64,000 nt of DNA from Maritimibacter sp. 55A14 (GTDB lineage Bacteria; Pseudomonadota; Alphaproteobacteria; Rhodobacterales; Rhodobacteraceae): the NCBI RefSeq assembly GCF_003122205.1, contig NZ_QEYE01000006.1, positions 62,001 to 126,000 of the forward strand, given 5' to 3'. Under the pieces are notes generated by a model. That model saw only the letters and a list, made by a program, of their open reading frames with translations. It searched no databases and was not told the DNA's origin. The position numbers were made by a program, and so were the translations under genes. Shown in pieces: positions 37,012 to 46,011 of this stretch; within the stretch, counting starts at the first letter, position 1; each line of letters opens with the position of its first letter.

Positions 37012-38180
37012 GGGATCATCCTTTCTGCAAAGCGCACCAGCCGGGTCAGCGCCGTCTCGAAGGCCGCATCCGGCAGGGTCATGGCCACGCGCACATGGCC
37101 CGAAGCGGCGCGGCCGAAACTTTCGCCCGGCATCACCGCGATCAGCTCTTCATCGAGCAGGGCGTGGCCGAAGGCCTCCCCGCTCAGTCCCGTGGCGCGG
37201 ATGTCGAGCATCAGGTACATCGCACCGGACGAGGGCACCAGCCGCAGCGCGTTGTGGCCCTCCAGGATGCGCCGTGCGATCTCGCGCCGGCGCCGGAAGG
37301 GGGCGGCGACCTCGGTCTCGATCTGCGGCATTTCCTCCAGCGCGAAACGGGCGGCCTCCTGAATATAGCCCGGCACGCCGTAGGTGGTGACGGTGGCCAG
37401 GTCGATCAGCCGGGCGATTGCCGCCTCCGGTCCCACGATCCAGCCCACGCGTGAGCCGGTCATGGCGTGGCTTTTCGACATCGAGCCCACGACCAGCGTC
37501 CGTTCGGCCATGCCCGGCAGCGCACGCGGCGAGACATGCGCGCCTTCCCAGACCTGGGTATCGTAGACCTCGTCGGAGATCAGCCACAGGTCTTGGGCCT
37601 GCGCCGCACGGGCGATACCGTCGAGCGTCGCGCGATCATAGACGACGCCGGTCGGGTTGTTGGGCGAGTTGACCAGCAGGCTGACCGCGCCCGCCGCTCG
37701 TTCCGATATCGCCGCTTCCTGCGGGCGGAAGAAGTCGCGCGGGCGGGTGGGGATTGCCACCGCCTCGGCTCCGGCGGCGCGGATCGTGCCGGGATAGGTG
37801 GTGTAATGGGGGTCGCAGTAGAGCGCCCGGTCGCCCGGATCGCAAAGCGCGACATGCGCGGCATAGAGCGCGGCCTGACCGCCCGGTGTGATCAGCACGT
37901 TTTCCGGCCCGGTCGGCACGCCGCTCTGCGCCGCCACCCGCCGCGCCACGGCCCGGCGCAGGTTCTCCATACCGGGCACCACCGCATAGCCCGTATTGCC
38001 GCCCCGCGCGTCGCGGTGCATCGCGTCGAGGATCGCGGCATCGGTGCCGATATCGTGCTCGCCGATGGTCAGTTCCAGCACCGGGGCGCCGGCATCCTTC
38101 ATCGCGCGGGCGCGCAGGAAGAGCCCCCAGCCATCCGCGCCGCCCGCATTGATACCCTCGATCCGTCCGGATAGCCGCAC
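37008..38180 (-). CDS. PLP-dependent aminotransferase (class I/II)
   Basis: A 390-residue fold-type I aminotransferase. The PLP lysine lies in VVGSMSKSHAMTGSRVGW, the substrate region is VNSPNNPTGVVYD, and SDEVYDTQVWEG carries the Asp/Tyr that hold the cofactor. GTG 38178-38180 is the start because AGGAGG sits 5 nt before it; the longer open frame upstream is not protein-like. First gene of a three-gene unit with the PEPM-like protein and the decarboxylase. Aspartate/aromatic-type substrates are likely. Confidence 0.88.
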   Translation of the reverse strand: MRLSGRIEGINAGGADGWGLFLRARAMKDAGAPVLELTIGEHDIGTDAAILDAMHRDARGGNTGYAVVPGMENLRRAVARRVAAQSGVPTGPENVLITPGGQAALYAAHVALCDPGDRALYCDPHYTTYPGTIRAAGAEAVAIPTRPRDFFRPQEAAISERAAGAVSLLVNSPNNPTGVVYDRATLDGIARAAQAQDLWLISDEVYDTQVWEGAHVSPRALPGMAERTLVVGSMSKSHAMTGSRVGWIVGPEAAIARLIDLATVTTYGVPGYIQEAARFALEEMPQIETEVAAPFRRRREIARRILEGHNALRLVPSSGAMYLMLDIRATGLSGEAFGHALLDEELIAVMPGESFGRAASGHVRVAMTLPDAAFETALTRLVRFAERMIP

Positions 38181-38283
38181 GTCATCCTCCTGTCCGCCAA
38201 AGGCAGAAGGCAGCATGGCGCGCACGGATTGGCAAGGGGGATTATGCTTGCGCGGCGGCGCGGGCTTGGGCATAAGCGGGGCC

Positions 38284-38396
38284 ATGAGAATGGCGTCGCT
38301 CATCTGCGGGATTTGCATTACCGGCTGACATACCAGGCGGGCCATTCGCGTGTTTTCACCAAACATCCAAGCTGATAGGCCCGCCGGGCGACCTGG
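38284..38396 (+). promoter_or_regulatory. Structured leader with short Cys-containing ORF upstream of cysS
   Basis: A 14-codon ORF (38284-38328, MRMASLICGICITG, two Cys) lies 83 bp before cysS. It is followed by a stem in which GGCGGGCC (38336-38343) pairs with GGCCCGCC (38378-38385), extended by CCAGG/CCTGG (to 38396), and a nested TGTTT/AAACA hairpin (38351-38365). This is the layout of a cysteine-sensing attenuator, but no classic terminator T-run is present and the ORF may be chance. The divergent aminotransferase promoter must also lie in this 231-bp gap. Confidence 0.35.
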
Positions 38397-38411
38397 CGTA
38401 AGGACGGCTTG

Positions 38412-39875
38412 ATGGCTGAGATCAGATTGTGGAACACCAGAACCAGGGCGAAGGAGCCGCTGGTCCCGCTCGATCCCGAGAACCTGCGGATGTATGTCTG
38501 CGGCCCGACCGTCTATGACCGGGCGCATATCGGCAACGCGCGGCCCGTGGTGGTCTTCGACGTACTCTACCGGCTGCTGCGCCATGAATACGGCGCGGAT
38601 CACGTCACTTACGTGCGCAACTTCACGGATGTGGACGACAAGATCAACGCGCGCGCGGCCGAGATGAAGGGGCGGGGCGACACCCGCCCGCTGGTCGAGA
38701 TCATCCGTGAACTGACCGACGAGACGATCCGCTGGTATCACGAAGACATGGACGAGCTGGGGGCGCTGCCCCCGACGCATGAGCCGCGCGCCACCGACTA
38801 TATCGGCCAGATGGTGGCGATGATCGCCGTACTGGTCGAGAAGGGCCATGCCTATGCGGCGGAGGGCCATGTGCTCTTCGACGTCAAGAGCTACGGCGAT
38901 TACGGCAAGCTGGCGCGCCGGTCACTGGACGACATGCGGGCCGGTGCAAGGGTGGAGGTCGCACCCTACAAGCGCGACCCGATGGATTTCGTGCTCTGGA
39001 AGCCCTCGACCGACGAGGAGCCGGGCTGGGACAGCCCCTGGGGCCGCGGCCGCCCCGGCTGGCATATCGAGTGCTCGGCCATGGCGCATGAATTGCTGGG
39101 GGAGAGTTTCGACATCCACGGCGGCGGCATCGACCTGGCCTTCCCGCATCACGAGAACGAGGTCGCGCAATCGGCCTGCGCCCATCCCGAGGGCGATTTC
39201 GCGAAGATCTGGATGCATAACGGGTTTCTGCAGGTCGAGGGGGAGAAGATGTCGAAGTCGCTCGGCAATTTCTTCACGGTGAAGGATCTGCTGGACCAGG
39301 GCATCCCCGGCGAGGTGATCCGGTTTGTGCTGTTGAGCACGCATTACCGGCAGCCGCTCGACTGGACGGAGCGGAAGGTGGCGGAGGCGACGCGGTTTCT
39401 CGCGAATCTTTTTGCTGACGATCATATCGTCGGGATGCTCGACGTCTTCAAGTCGGGGAAACTTCACGGAAAACTGCCTGATCCGGATGGCGACATCGTT
39501 GATGCGCTCGCTGACGATCTGAATACCCATCTCGCCCTGCAGCTATTCCGCAAGAAGGTGCACAGGCGGAACAAGGCGCGACGCGACGAGGCGTTGCAGT
39601 TGATTGCGGATGGCCGGCTACTAGGATTCTTCAGTGACGGCGACCGACCGTCGCCGTTAGTGGCGCAGCCCAGAGAGGCATTTCAGCACGCGGAAAGAAT
39701 CGAAGGCCTCCTTCGCGAACGGGCAGAGGCGCGGAAGGCCAAGGATTTTGAACGCAGCGACAGAATACGCGACGGTCTTCTCGCCGCTGGACTGGAATTG
39801 CGGGACACGAGTCACGGGACGGAATGGGTGGCCAAGCCCGATTTCAACCCCGCAAAACTGGAGGCCCTCAAATGA
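38412..39875 (+). CDS. cysS: Cysteinyl-tRNA synthetase
   Basis: A 487-residue class I synthetase charging tRNA-Cys. The zinc ligand Cys30 and the HIGH motif sit in [17 protein letters not shown]; further zinc-site parts are [14 protein letters not shown] and [15 protein letters not shown]; the KMSKS loop is [10 protein letters not shown]. It is longer than the usual 460 or so. From about base 39370 (residue 320 on) GC content falls and codons such as TTA, CTA and AGA appear, in contrast to the first two thirds. ATG 38412 is preferred to the TTG just before it. Confidence 0.96.
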   Translation: MAEIRLWNTRTRAKEPLVPLDPENLRMYVCGPTVYDRAHIGNARPVVVFDVLYRLLRHEYGADHVTYVRNFTDVDDKINARAAEMKGRGDTRPLVEIIRELTDETIRWYHEDMDELGALPPTHEPRATDYIGQMVAMIAVLVEKGHAYAAEGHVLFDVKSYGDYGKLARRSLDDMRAGARVEVAPYKRDPMDFVLWKPSTDEEPGWDSPWGRGRPGWHIECSAMAHELLGESFDIHGGGIDLAFPHHENEVAQSACAHPEGDFAKIWMHNGFLQVEGEKMSKSLGNFFTVKDLLDQGIPGEVIRFVLLSTHYRQPLDWTERKVAEATRFLANLFADDHIVGMLDVFKSGKLHGKLPDPDGDIVDALADDLNTHLALQLFRKKVHRRNKARRDEALQLIADGRLLGFFSDGDRPSPLVAQPREAFQHAERIEGLLRERAEARKAKDFERSDRIRDGLLAAGLELRDTSHGTEWVAKPDFNPAKLEALK

Positions 39876-40004
39876 CCTGTCGCGCGACAGAGGGCAGCGC
39901 CCGGCCCGCGCGGGGCCTGACCGCCGGGTGGGCGCTGCAACGGTTGAGGGTGGCACTTTATGGTGCCAGATACATCGAGCGATTGTGCGGGTTGGCAACG
40001 TTGC

Positions 40005-40037
40005 AAAAGCGCCCGCCCGAGGGGGCGGTCGGGCGCT
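40005..40037 (-). terminator. Minus-oriented terminator-like inverted repeat between cysS and cimA
   Basis: AGCGCCCG (40008-40015) pairs with CGGGCGCT (40030-40037), with further inner pairs. On the minus strand it ends in TTTTGC. It lies in the 225-bp gap between two plus-strand genes, so no minus-strand gene is ended by it. A smaller hairpin (TGGCAC/GTGCCA, 39951-39968) is nearby. Nothing else recognisable lies in the gap. Confidence 0.45.
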
Positions 40038-40100
40038 GCGCGGCGGCGCGTTCCGCGCCTCGATTCCGCGCAAGACCCTTGAACACAGGGGAGGCGCGTC

Positions 40101-41723
40101 ATGGCTAAGGACCGCCTCTATATCTACGACACGACGCTGCGCGACGGGCAGCAGACGCAGGGCGTGCAGTTTTCCACCCCCGAGAAACTGCGCATCGCCA
40201 CCGCGCTCGACGCGCTCGGCGTCGATCACATCGAGGGCGGCTGGCCCGGTGCCAACCCCACCGACAGCGAGTTCTTCGCCGCCGCGCCGCAGACCCGCGC
40301 CACGCTCACCGCCTTCGGCATGACCAAGCGTGCCGGGCGCTCGGCGGCCAATGACGACGTGCTCGCGGCGGTCCTGAATGCCGGCACACGTGCGGTCTGT
40401 CTGGTCGGCAAGACGCATGATTTCCACGTCGAAACGGCGCTTGGCATCTCCCTCGACGACAACATTCAGAACATCGCGCAATCGGTTGCGCATATTGTGG
40501 AAAACGGGCGGGAGGCGATCTTCGACGCCGAGCATTTCTTCGACGGCTACGGCGCCAACCCGGCCTATGCGCTGGACTGCCTGCGCGCCGCCCATGACGC
40601 GGGCGCACGCTGGATCGTGCTTTGCGACACCAATGGCGGCGCGCTGCCTGAGGCCGTGGGCCGTATTACGGCTGAAGTCGTCGCGGCGGGCATTCCGGGC
40701 GACCGGCTGGGCATCCACACCCATGACGACACCGGCAACGCCGTGACCAACAGCCTGGCCGCGATAGACGCGGGCGCGCGGCAGGTGCAGGGCACGCTCA
40801 ACGGGCTGGGGGAACGCTGCGGTAACGCCAACCTGACCACGCTGATCCCGACGCTCCTGCTCAAGGAGCCCTATGCCAGCGGGCTGGAGACCGGCGTCAC
40901 GCCCGAGGCGCTGGCCGGTCTCACCCGCATCTCGCGGCTGCTCGACGACATCCTCAACCGCGTGCCCGACAAGTCCGCGCCCTATGTCGGGGCCTCGGCC
41001 TTCGCGCACAAGGCGGGGCTCCATGCCAGCGCCATCGCCAAGGATCCCGCGACCTACGAGCATGTGGACCCGGCGTCGGTGGGCAACACGCGCGTCGTGC
41101 CGATGTCGAACCAGGCCGGCCAGTCGAACCTGCGCGCCCGGCTCGCCGAGGCGGGGATCAATGTCGAGCCGGACGACACGCGGCTGGCGCGCATCCTGGA
41201 GATCGTGAAGGAACGCGAGGATCAGGGCTATGCCTATGACACCGCACAGGCCAGTTTCGAACTGGTCGCGCGGCGCGAACTGGACCAGCTGCCGACCTTT
41301 TTCGAGGTCAAGCGCTACCGCGTCTCCATCGAGCGGCGCAAGAACAAGTACAACCGCATGGTCACGCTCTCGGAGGCGGTCGTCGTGGTCAGGATCGGTG
41401 GCGAGAAGGTGCTGTCGGTCTCCGAGAGTATGGACGAGGAAGGCAATGACCGCGGCCCGGTCAACGCGCTGGCCCGCGCGCTCGGCAAGGATCTGGGACC
41501 CTATCAGGCGATCATAGACGACATGCGGCTGGTCGATTTCAAGGTGCGCATCACCGATGGCGGGACCGAGGCCGTGACCCGCGTCATCATCGACAGCGAG
41601 GACGGGCAGGGGCGGCGCTGGTCCACCGTGGGCGTTTCGGCCAACATCGTGGATGCCAGTTTCGAGGCGCTGCTTGACGCGGTGGAATGGAAACTGGTGC
41701 GCGACGGCGCCGCTGCGCCGTGA
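40101..41723 (+). CDS. cimA: (R)-citramalate synthase
   Basis: A 540-residue alpha-IPM synthase-like enzyme condensing pyruvate and acetyl-CoA to citramalate, a threonine-independent entry to isoleucine. The HMGL-type barrel opens YIYDTTLRDGQQTQGVQFS and holds GIHTHDDTGNAVTNSLAAI and GTLNGLGERCGNANL. The C-terminal third (about 405-530) is the LeuA-type regulatory domain. Length and domain order match CimA family members of the long type. ATG 40101 follows GGGGAGG. The stop overlaps the next start (GTGA). Confidence 0.94.
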   Translation: MAKDRLYIYDTTLRDGQQTQGVQFSTPEKLRIATALDALGVDHIEGGWPGANPTDSEFFAAAPQTRATLTAFGMTKRAGRSAANDDVLAAVLNAGTRAVCLVGKTHDFHVETALGISLDDNIQNIAQSVAHIVENGREAIFDAEHFFDGYGANPAYALDCLRAAHDAGARWIVLCDTNGGALPEAVGRITAEVVAAGIPGDRLGIHTHDDTGNAVTNSLAAIDAGARQVQGTLNGLGERCGNANLTTLIPTLLLKEPYASGLETGVTPEALAGLTRISRLLDDILNRVPDKSAPYVGASAFAHKAGLHASAIAKDPATYEHVDPASVGNTRVVPMSNQAGQSNLRARLAEAGINVEPDDTRLARILEIVKEREDQGYAYDTAQASFELVARRELDQLPTFFEVKRYRVSIERRKNKYNRMVTLSEAVVVVRIGGEKVLSVSESMDEEGNDRGPVNALARALGKDLGPYQAIIDDMRLVDFKVRITDGGTEAVTRVIIDSEDGQGRRWSTVGVSANIVDASFEALLDAVEWKLVRDGAAAP

Positions 41724-42505
41724 GCGGAGCGGATTTCGACGCCTGCGCCGAACTGGTGGAGCGCGGCGATCCCGACCGGTTTCTTAGCGTGATGACCGCA
41801 CCGCCGGCACGGCGCGGCGCGCTCATGGCGCTCTATGCCTTCAATATCGAGGTCAGCCGCGCGCCCTGGGTGACGGCCGAGCCGATGATCGCGGAGATGC
41901 GCCTGCAATGGTGGCACGACGCGCTGGAGGAGATTGCCGCGGGCGCCAGCCCCCGCGCGCATGAGGTGGTCACGCCACTGGCCGAAGTGGTCGCGGAACA
42001 CGGCCTGCCGGTCGCTGCGTTGAGTGGTCTTGTGGCGGCACGGCGGGGCGATATCTATCCCGATCCGCCCGCCGATCGCGCCGCCTTCGACGCCTATCTC
42101 GACGCGACCTCGGGCAACCTGATGTGGCTTGCGGCAAAGGTGCTGGGTGCGGCGCCGGAGGCCGAGGCGCCGGTGCGCGACTTCGCCTATGGGGCGGGGC
42201 TCGCGGCCTATCTGCGCGCCGTGCCGGAACTGGAGGCGCGCGGGCAGAGACCGCTCCCGGATGGGCGCGAGATCGCCGTGGCGGACCTGGCGGGCGAGGG
42301 GCTGGCGCGGATCGCGGCGGCGCGCCGGGCGCGGGGCCGGGTGGGACGCGCCGCGATCCCGGCGCTGCTGGCAGGCTGGCGGGCGGATGCCACGCTCCGC
42401 GCCGCGCGGCGCGATCCGAACCGCGTGAAATCCGGCCGCCTGACCGAACCCGAAGCGCAGCGCCGATTGAGCCTTTTCCTGCGCAGCCTGACCGGGCGCT
42501 GGTAG
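41720..42505 (+). CDS. Squalene/phytoene synthase family protein
   Basis: A 261-residue trans-prenyl-synthase-fold protein starting at GTG 41720 inside the cimA stop. Relics of the family are ALYAFNIEVSRAPWVTAEPMIAEMRLQWWHDALEEI and FDAYLDATSGNLMWLAAKVLG. The two DxxxD motifs of true phytoene or squalene synthases are not both intact. It is closer to the NDUFAF6-like group (assembly of respiratory complex I in eukaryotes) than to carotenoid enzymes. The function in bacteria is not settled. Confidence 0.8.
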   Translation: MSGADFDACAELVERGDPDRFLSVMTAPPARRGALMALYAFNIEVSRAPWVTAEPMIAEMRLQWWHDALEEIAAGASPRAHEVVTPLAEVVAEHGLPVAALSGLVAARRGDIYPDPPADRAAFDAYLDATSGNLMWLAAKVLGAAPEAEAPVRDFAYGAGLAAYLRAVPELEARGQRPLPDGREIAVADLAGEGLARIAAARRARGRVGRAAIPALLAGWRADATLRAARRDPNRVKSGRLTEPEAQRRLSLFLRSLTGRW

Positions 42506-42507
42506 TC

Positions 42508-43734
42508 TCAGGCCGGGCGCGGACCGCGCATCACCAGCCAGATCAGCGCCCCGCCCGCCAGCGCTAGGAGCGGCACCATCGCCATGTTGACCGCGGTCCA
42601 GCCGGCCTCGGGCGTGCCGCCGGTGCAGTTCATCAGCACGCCCGACGAGAAGGAGGCCAACGTCACCCCGCCGAAAACGATCAGGTCGTTCATGCCCTGG
42701 GCGCGGCCACGCTCGGCCGCGGAATGGCAGCCCGCCAGCATCGAGGTCGCGCCGATGAAGCCGAAGTTCCAGCCGATGCCCAGCAGAACCAGCGCGACGA
42801 AGAAGTTTTCCAGCTCGACGCCCGCCAGACCCACCACGCCGGCGGAGGCCAGGATGCCCAGCCCCAGCGCCATGATCCGCGTCACTCCGAAGCGCGCGAT
42901 CAGATGCCCGGTGAAGAAGGACGGCACATACATCGCCAGCACATGGGCCGAGACGATATCGGCGGCACGGCCCGCGTCGAAGCCGCAGCCCACCACGGCC
43001 AGCGGTGTCGAGGTCATCACCAGGTTCATCAGCGCGTAGGAGACCATCGCGCAGGTCATCGCCACGGCGATGCGCGGGTCGCGCAGCAACTCGGGCCAGG
43101 ACCGGCCCTCACGCGGGGCGTCGCGGGCTGGTGTGCGGGGCTTCGGAATGTCGAGCAGCAGGAAGAGCAGCGCGCCCAGCAGGTTCAGCACCACCACCGC
43201 CAGGTAGGTTCCCATGAAGGGCACCACGAAGGCGTCGGTGGTCGCCTTCATGAGCTGCGGACCCACGATCGCCGCAGCCAGCCCCCCTGCCATGACGTAA
43301 GAGATCGCCTTGGGCCGGTAGGCGTCGCTTGCGGTGTCGGTCGCCGCGAACCGGTAGAAGCCGTGCGCCGACATGTAGATGCCGCTGAGATACGAGCCCA
43401 GCAACAGGAGCGGGAAGGAGCCCGTCATCAGCGCATAGGCGCCGACGCCACCCCCCGCCGCGCCGCCGAGCGCGCCCGCGAAGAACCCCGCCCGGCGGCC
43501 GAAACGCTGCATTACCTGCGACAGCCAGGGGGCCGTCGTCATCGACCCAAAGACGATCATCGTGATGGGCAGCGTGGCCCAGCAGGGGTTCGCCGCCAGC
43601 GACTGCCCGGCCAGCCCGCCGACGATGAAGATCATCGCCATCTGCGCGCCCAGCGTCGCCTGCGCCAGTACCAGCACGGCGACATTGCGCCGCGCGCGCT
43701 GGTCAGGATCGAGAGGGGCGGTCATGTCGGTCAT
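42508..43734 (-). CDS. MFS transporter
   Basis: A 408-residue major facilitator with about twelve helices in two halves. It begins at ATG 43732-43734 (MTDMTAPLDPDQRARRNVAVLVLAQATLGAQ). Loop sequences such as QVMQRFGRRAGFFAGALGG between helices 2 and 3 and GHLIARFGVTRIMALGLG in the second half carry the MFS G-X3-G/R pattern. The substrate is unknown. It converges on the phytoene-synthase-like gene with 2 bp between stops. Confidence 0.87.
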   Translation of the reverse strand: MTDMTAPLDPDQRARRNVAVLVLAQATLGAQMAMIFIVGGLAGQSLAANPCWATLPITMIVFGSMTTAPWLSQVMQRFGRRAGFFAGALGGAAGGGVGAYALMTGSFPLLLLGSYLSGIYMSAHGFYRFAATDTASDAYRPKAISYVMAGGLAAAIVGPQLMKATTDAFVVPFMGTYLAVVVLNLLGALLFLLLDIPKPRTPARDAPREGRSWPELLRDPRIAVAMTCAMVSYALMNLVMTSTPLAVVGCGFDAGRAADIVSAHVLAMYVPSFFTGHLIARFGVTRIMALGLGILASAGVVGLAGVELENFFVALVLLGIGWNFGFIGATSMLAGCHSAAERGRAQGMNDLIVFGGVTLASFSSGVLMNCTGGTPEAGWTAVNMAMVPLLALAGGALIWLVMRGPRPA

Positions 43735-43882
43735 GGCATCTGTCCTATCCGCGCGCCGCCGGGTCGGCAAGCCCGACTCTTCTGACCCTTCTCCGTGTGC
43801 CCGACTCTTCCCGATTGGCGCGCGTGCCCGTGCGCCCTATAGTCCGGGCCATGAGCGCGCATGTCCCCAATCGGAGCCCGGA

Positions 43883-44626
43883 ATGAAGCTGCTGTTGCTG
43901 GCCGGCAGCGGCGAGGCGCGCGAGATCGCCGCCGCGCTCTCCGCGCGGTCCTGGCCCGAAACGATCGCCTCGATCTCGGGCGGGGCACGGGACGGCCCGC
44001 CGCTCGCCCTGCCCACGCGGCGGGGCGGTTTCGGGGGCCGCGCGGGATTCGAGGCATTTCTCGACGCCGAGCGTATCGGTGCGGTGCTCGACGCCACGCA
44101 TCCCTTCGCCCATCGCATCACTCGGCGCACGGCCGAGATCTGCGCGGCGCGCGAATTGCCCTACTTGCTGGTCGAACGCCCGCCCTGGCGGCCAGGTCCC
44201 GGTGACCGTTGGACGATGCTCACGCACGAGGCGGAGGCGGCGCGCCATATCCCGCCCGGTGCTACTGTCTTCCTGGCCACCGGGCGCGGCTCGCTGCCGG
44301 GTTTCGCCAATCTGGCGGGCCGCGAGATCATCTGCCGCCAGATCGAGCCGCCGGAGGCGCCCTTTCCCTATCCGGGCGGGCGCTATCAGCAAGGCACGCC
44401 GCCCTTCAGCGAGGCGGAGGAGATCGCGCTCTTCAAGCGGCTCGGTGTAGATTTTCTGGTGGTGCGCAACGCAGGTGGAGAGCGCAGCGCCACCAAGCTC
44501 GCCGCGGCGCGCGCGCTGGGGCTTCCGGTGCTCATGATCGCCCGACCTTCGGCGCCGGACTGCCCGAGGGTGGAAACTGTGGCGGAGGCGCTCGATTGGG
44601 TTGCGCGCCTGGGGGCGCTGGCATGA
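43883..44626 (+). CDS. cobK: Precorrin-6A (cobalt-precorrin-6A) reductase
   Basis: A 247-residue CobK/CbiJ-family reductase using NADPH in corrin-ring synthesis. It shows the N-terminal LLLAGSGEAREIAAALS, the family signature VLDATHPFAHRITRRTAEIC, the FLATGRGSLPGFANL turn and FLVVRNAGGERSATKLAAARALGLPVLMI. ATG 43883 opens at the family start. No other cob gene is in the window. Its stop overlaps the DNA glycosylase start (ATGA). Confidence 0.93.
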   Translation: MKLLLLAGSGEAREIAAALSARSWPETIASISGGARDGPPLALPTRRGGFGGRAGFEAFLDAERIGAVLDATHPFAHRITRRTAEICAARELPYLLVERPPWRPGPGDRWTMLTHEAEAARHIPPGATVFLATGRGSLPGFANLAGREIICRQIEPPEAPFPYPGGRYQQGTPPFSEAEEIALFKRLGVDFLVVRNAGGERSATKLAAARALGLPVLMIARPSAPDCPRVETVAEALDWVARLGALA

Positions 44627-45252
44627 CCGGGCGGATCATCGAGACATCCGCGTGCGTGGCGGAGGGCGCGGCGCATCTGGCCCGCGTCGAGCCGCGTTTC
44701 GCGCAGGCGCTGGAGGAAACCGGGCCGCTGCCGCTGCGCCGCCGCCGCGACGGGTTTGAGGCGCTGCTCGACGCGATCGTCAGCCAACAGCTTTCGGTCG
44801 CGGCGGCCGAAGCGATCTGGCACAAGCTCAAGGTCGCGCGCCTGACCGGCCCGCGCAAGATCCGCTGGGCCAATGACGAGGAACTGCGCGCCTGCGGCCT
44901 GTCACGCCAGAAGATCGTCTATGCGCGGGAACTGGCGGGCAGCGGCGTGAACTACGCCGCGTTGCGCGGGATGCCCAGCGACGCGGTGATCGCGGAACTG
45001 GTGCGGATCAAGGGGATCGGCCAGTGGACGGCGGAGATCTACGCGATGTTCTCGCTGGGGCGGGCGGATGTCTTCGCGCCCGGCGACCTGGCGTTGCAGG
45101 AAAGCACGCGGCTCCTATTCGAGATGCCCGAGCGGCCCTCGGAGAAGGCGCTGCGCGCGATGGCTCAGGACTGGTCGCCCTGGCGGGGCGTTGCGGCGCG
45201 GCTGCTCTGGGCTTATTACCGGGTGGCCAAAGACCGCGAAGGGATACGCTGA
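44623..45252 (+). CDS. DNA-3-methyladenine glycosylase II (HhH-GPD family)
   Basis: A 209-residue AlkA-like repair glycosylase that removes alkylated bases. The helix-hairpin-helix with catalytic Asp is clear: VRIKGIGQWTAEIYAMFSLGRADVFAPGDLALQ. It also has AIVSQQLSVAAAEAIW. Only the C-terminal AlkA domain is present, the usual form in Alphaproteobacteria. Coupled to cobK by ATGA and followed after 1 bp by an esterase gene. Confidence 0.92.
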   Translation: MTGRIIETSACVAEGAAHLARVEPRFAQALEETGPLPLRRRRDGFEALLDAIVSQQLSVAAAEAIWHKLKVARLTGPRKIRWANDEELRACGLSRQKIVYARELAGSGVNYAALRGMPSDAVIAELVRIKGIGQWTAEIYAMFSLGRADVFAPGDLALQESTRLLFEMPERPSEKALRAMAQDWSPWRGVAARLLWAYYRVAKDREGIR

Positions 45253-45253
45253 C

Positions 45254-45913
45254 ATGCGCAAGCTGCACTCCGACCGCCGCCCGGCCGCCTCCGGAAATGC
45301 CCGCAGCCTGGTGATCTTCCTGCACGGCTATGGCGCGGACGGGGCCGACCTGCTGGGCCTGGCCGATCCGCTGGCGCCGCATATGCCCGATACGGTCTTC
45401 GTGGCGCCCAATGCGCCCGAACGCAGCGCCGCCAACCCGATGGGCTATCAGTGGTTCCCGATCCCCTGGCTCGACGGCTCAAGCGAGCAGGCTGCGCAGG
45501 AGGGTATGGAACGCGCTATCGAGGATTTGAACGGATTTCTGGATGCCACGCTTGAGGACGAGGGTATAAGCGCCGAGAACACAATCATTTTCGGCTTTTC
45601 CCAAGGCACGATGATGGCGCTTCACGTGGTCCCGCGCCGCCCGCCCGCCGTGGCCGGGATCGTGGGGTTCTCCGGCCGACTGCTGGCGCCGGAACGGCTG
45701 GAGGCAGAGGTCGTGAGCAAACCGCCCGTGCTGTTGGTGCATGGCGATCAGGACGAGATGGTGCCGCCGCAATCGCTCAACGAGGCGGGGCGTGCGCTCG
45801 ACGCCGCGGGGTTCAACGTCTTTGCCCATGTGATGCGCGGCACCGGACACGGCATCGCGCCCGACGGGTTGAGCGTGGCGCTGCAATTCATGCGCGAGCA
45901 GCTTTACGACTGA
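45254..45913 (+). CDS. Alpha/beta hydrolase (carboxylesterase/phospholipase type)
   Basis: A 219-residue hydrolase of the small carboxylesterase/acyl-protein-thioesterase-like group. It shows FLHGYGADGADLLGLA, VAPNAPERS, nucleophile GFSQGTMMAL, acid in VHGDQDEMVPP and His in GTGHGIAPDGL. It starts at ATG 45254, 1 bp after the glycosylase stop. The substrate is not assigned. Confidence 0.9.
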   Translation: MRKLHSDRRPAASGNARSLVIFLHGYGADGADLLGLADPLAPHMPDTVFVAPNAPERSAANPMGYQWFPIPWLDGSSEQAAQEGMERAIEDLNGFLDATLEDEGISAENTIIFGFSQGTMMALHVVPRRPPAVAGIVGFSGRLLAPERLEAEVVSKPPVLLVHGDQDEMVPPQSLNEAGRALDAAGFNVFAHVMRGTGHGIAPDGLSVALQFMREQLYD

Positions 45914-45965
45914 TCCGGAAAATCCGTTTCAGCTCAATCCACTGAATGCTGTTCTTCACAAGATA

Positions 45966-45990
45966 GGGGCCGCCCGTGACGGACGGCCCC
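45966..45990 (-). terminator. Hairpin after icd, between convergent genes
   Basis: GGGGCCG(c)CC pairs with GG(a)CGGCCCC around a short loop. It is 21 bp past the icd stop on the minus strand and 52 bp past the plus-strand esterase. A weak U-rich tail (TATCTTGT) is on the minus side, so it mainly serves icd. Confidence 0.6.
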
Positions 45991-46011
45991 TGAAAGTGCG
46001 ATGCCCAGCCC

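Noticed and set aside
39657-41063. Minus-strand open frame over the cysS end and cimA
   Set aside because: Shadow frame across two real plus genes. It also crosses the orphan hairpin at 40005.
41720-42505. Carotenoid or hopanoid phytoene/squalene synthase
   Set aside because: The DxxxD substrate motifs are degraded and no crt or hpn genes are near.
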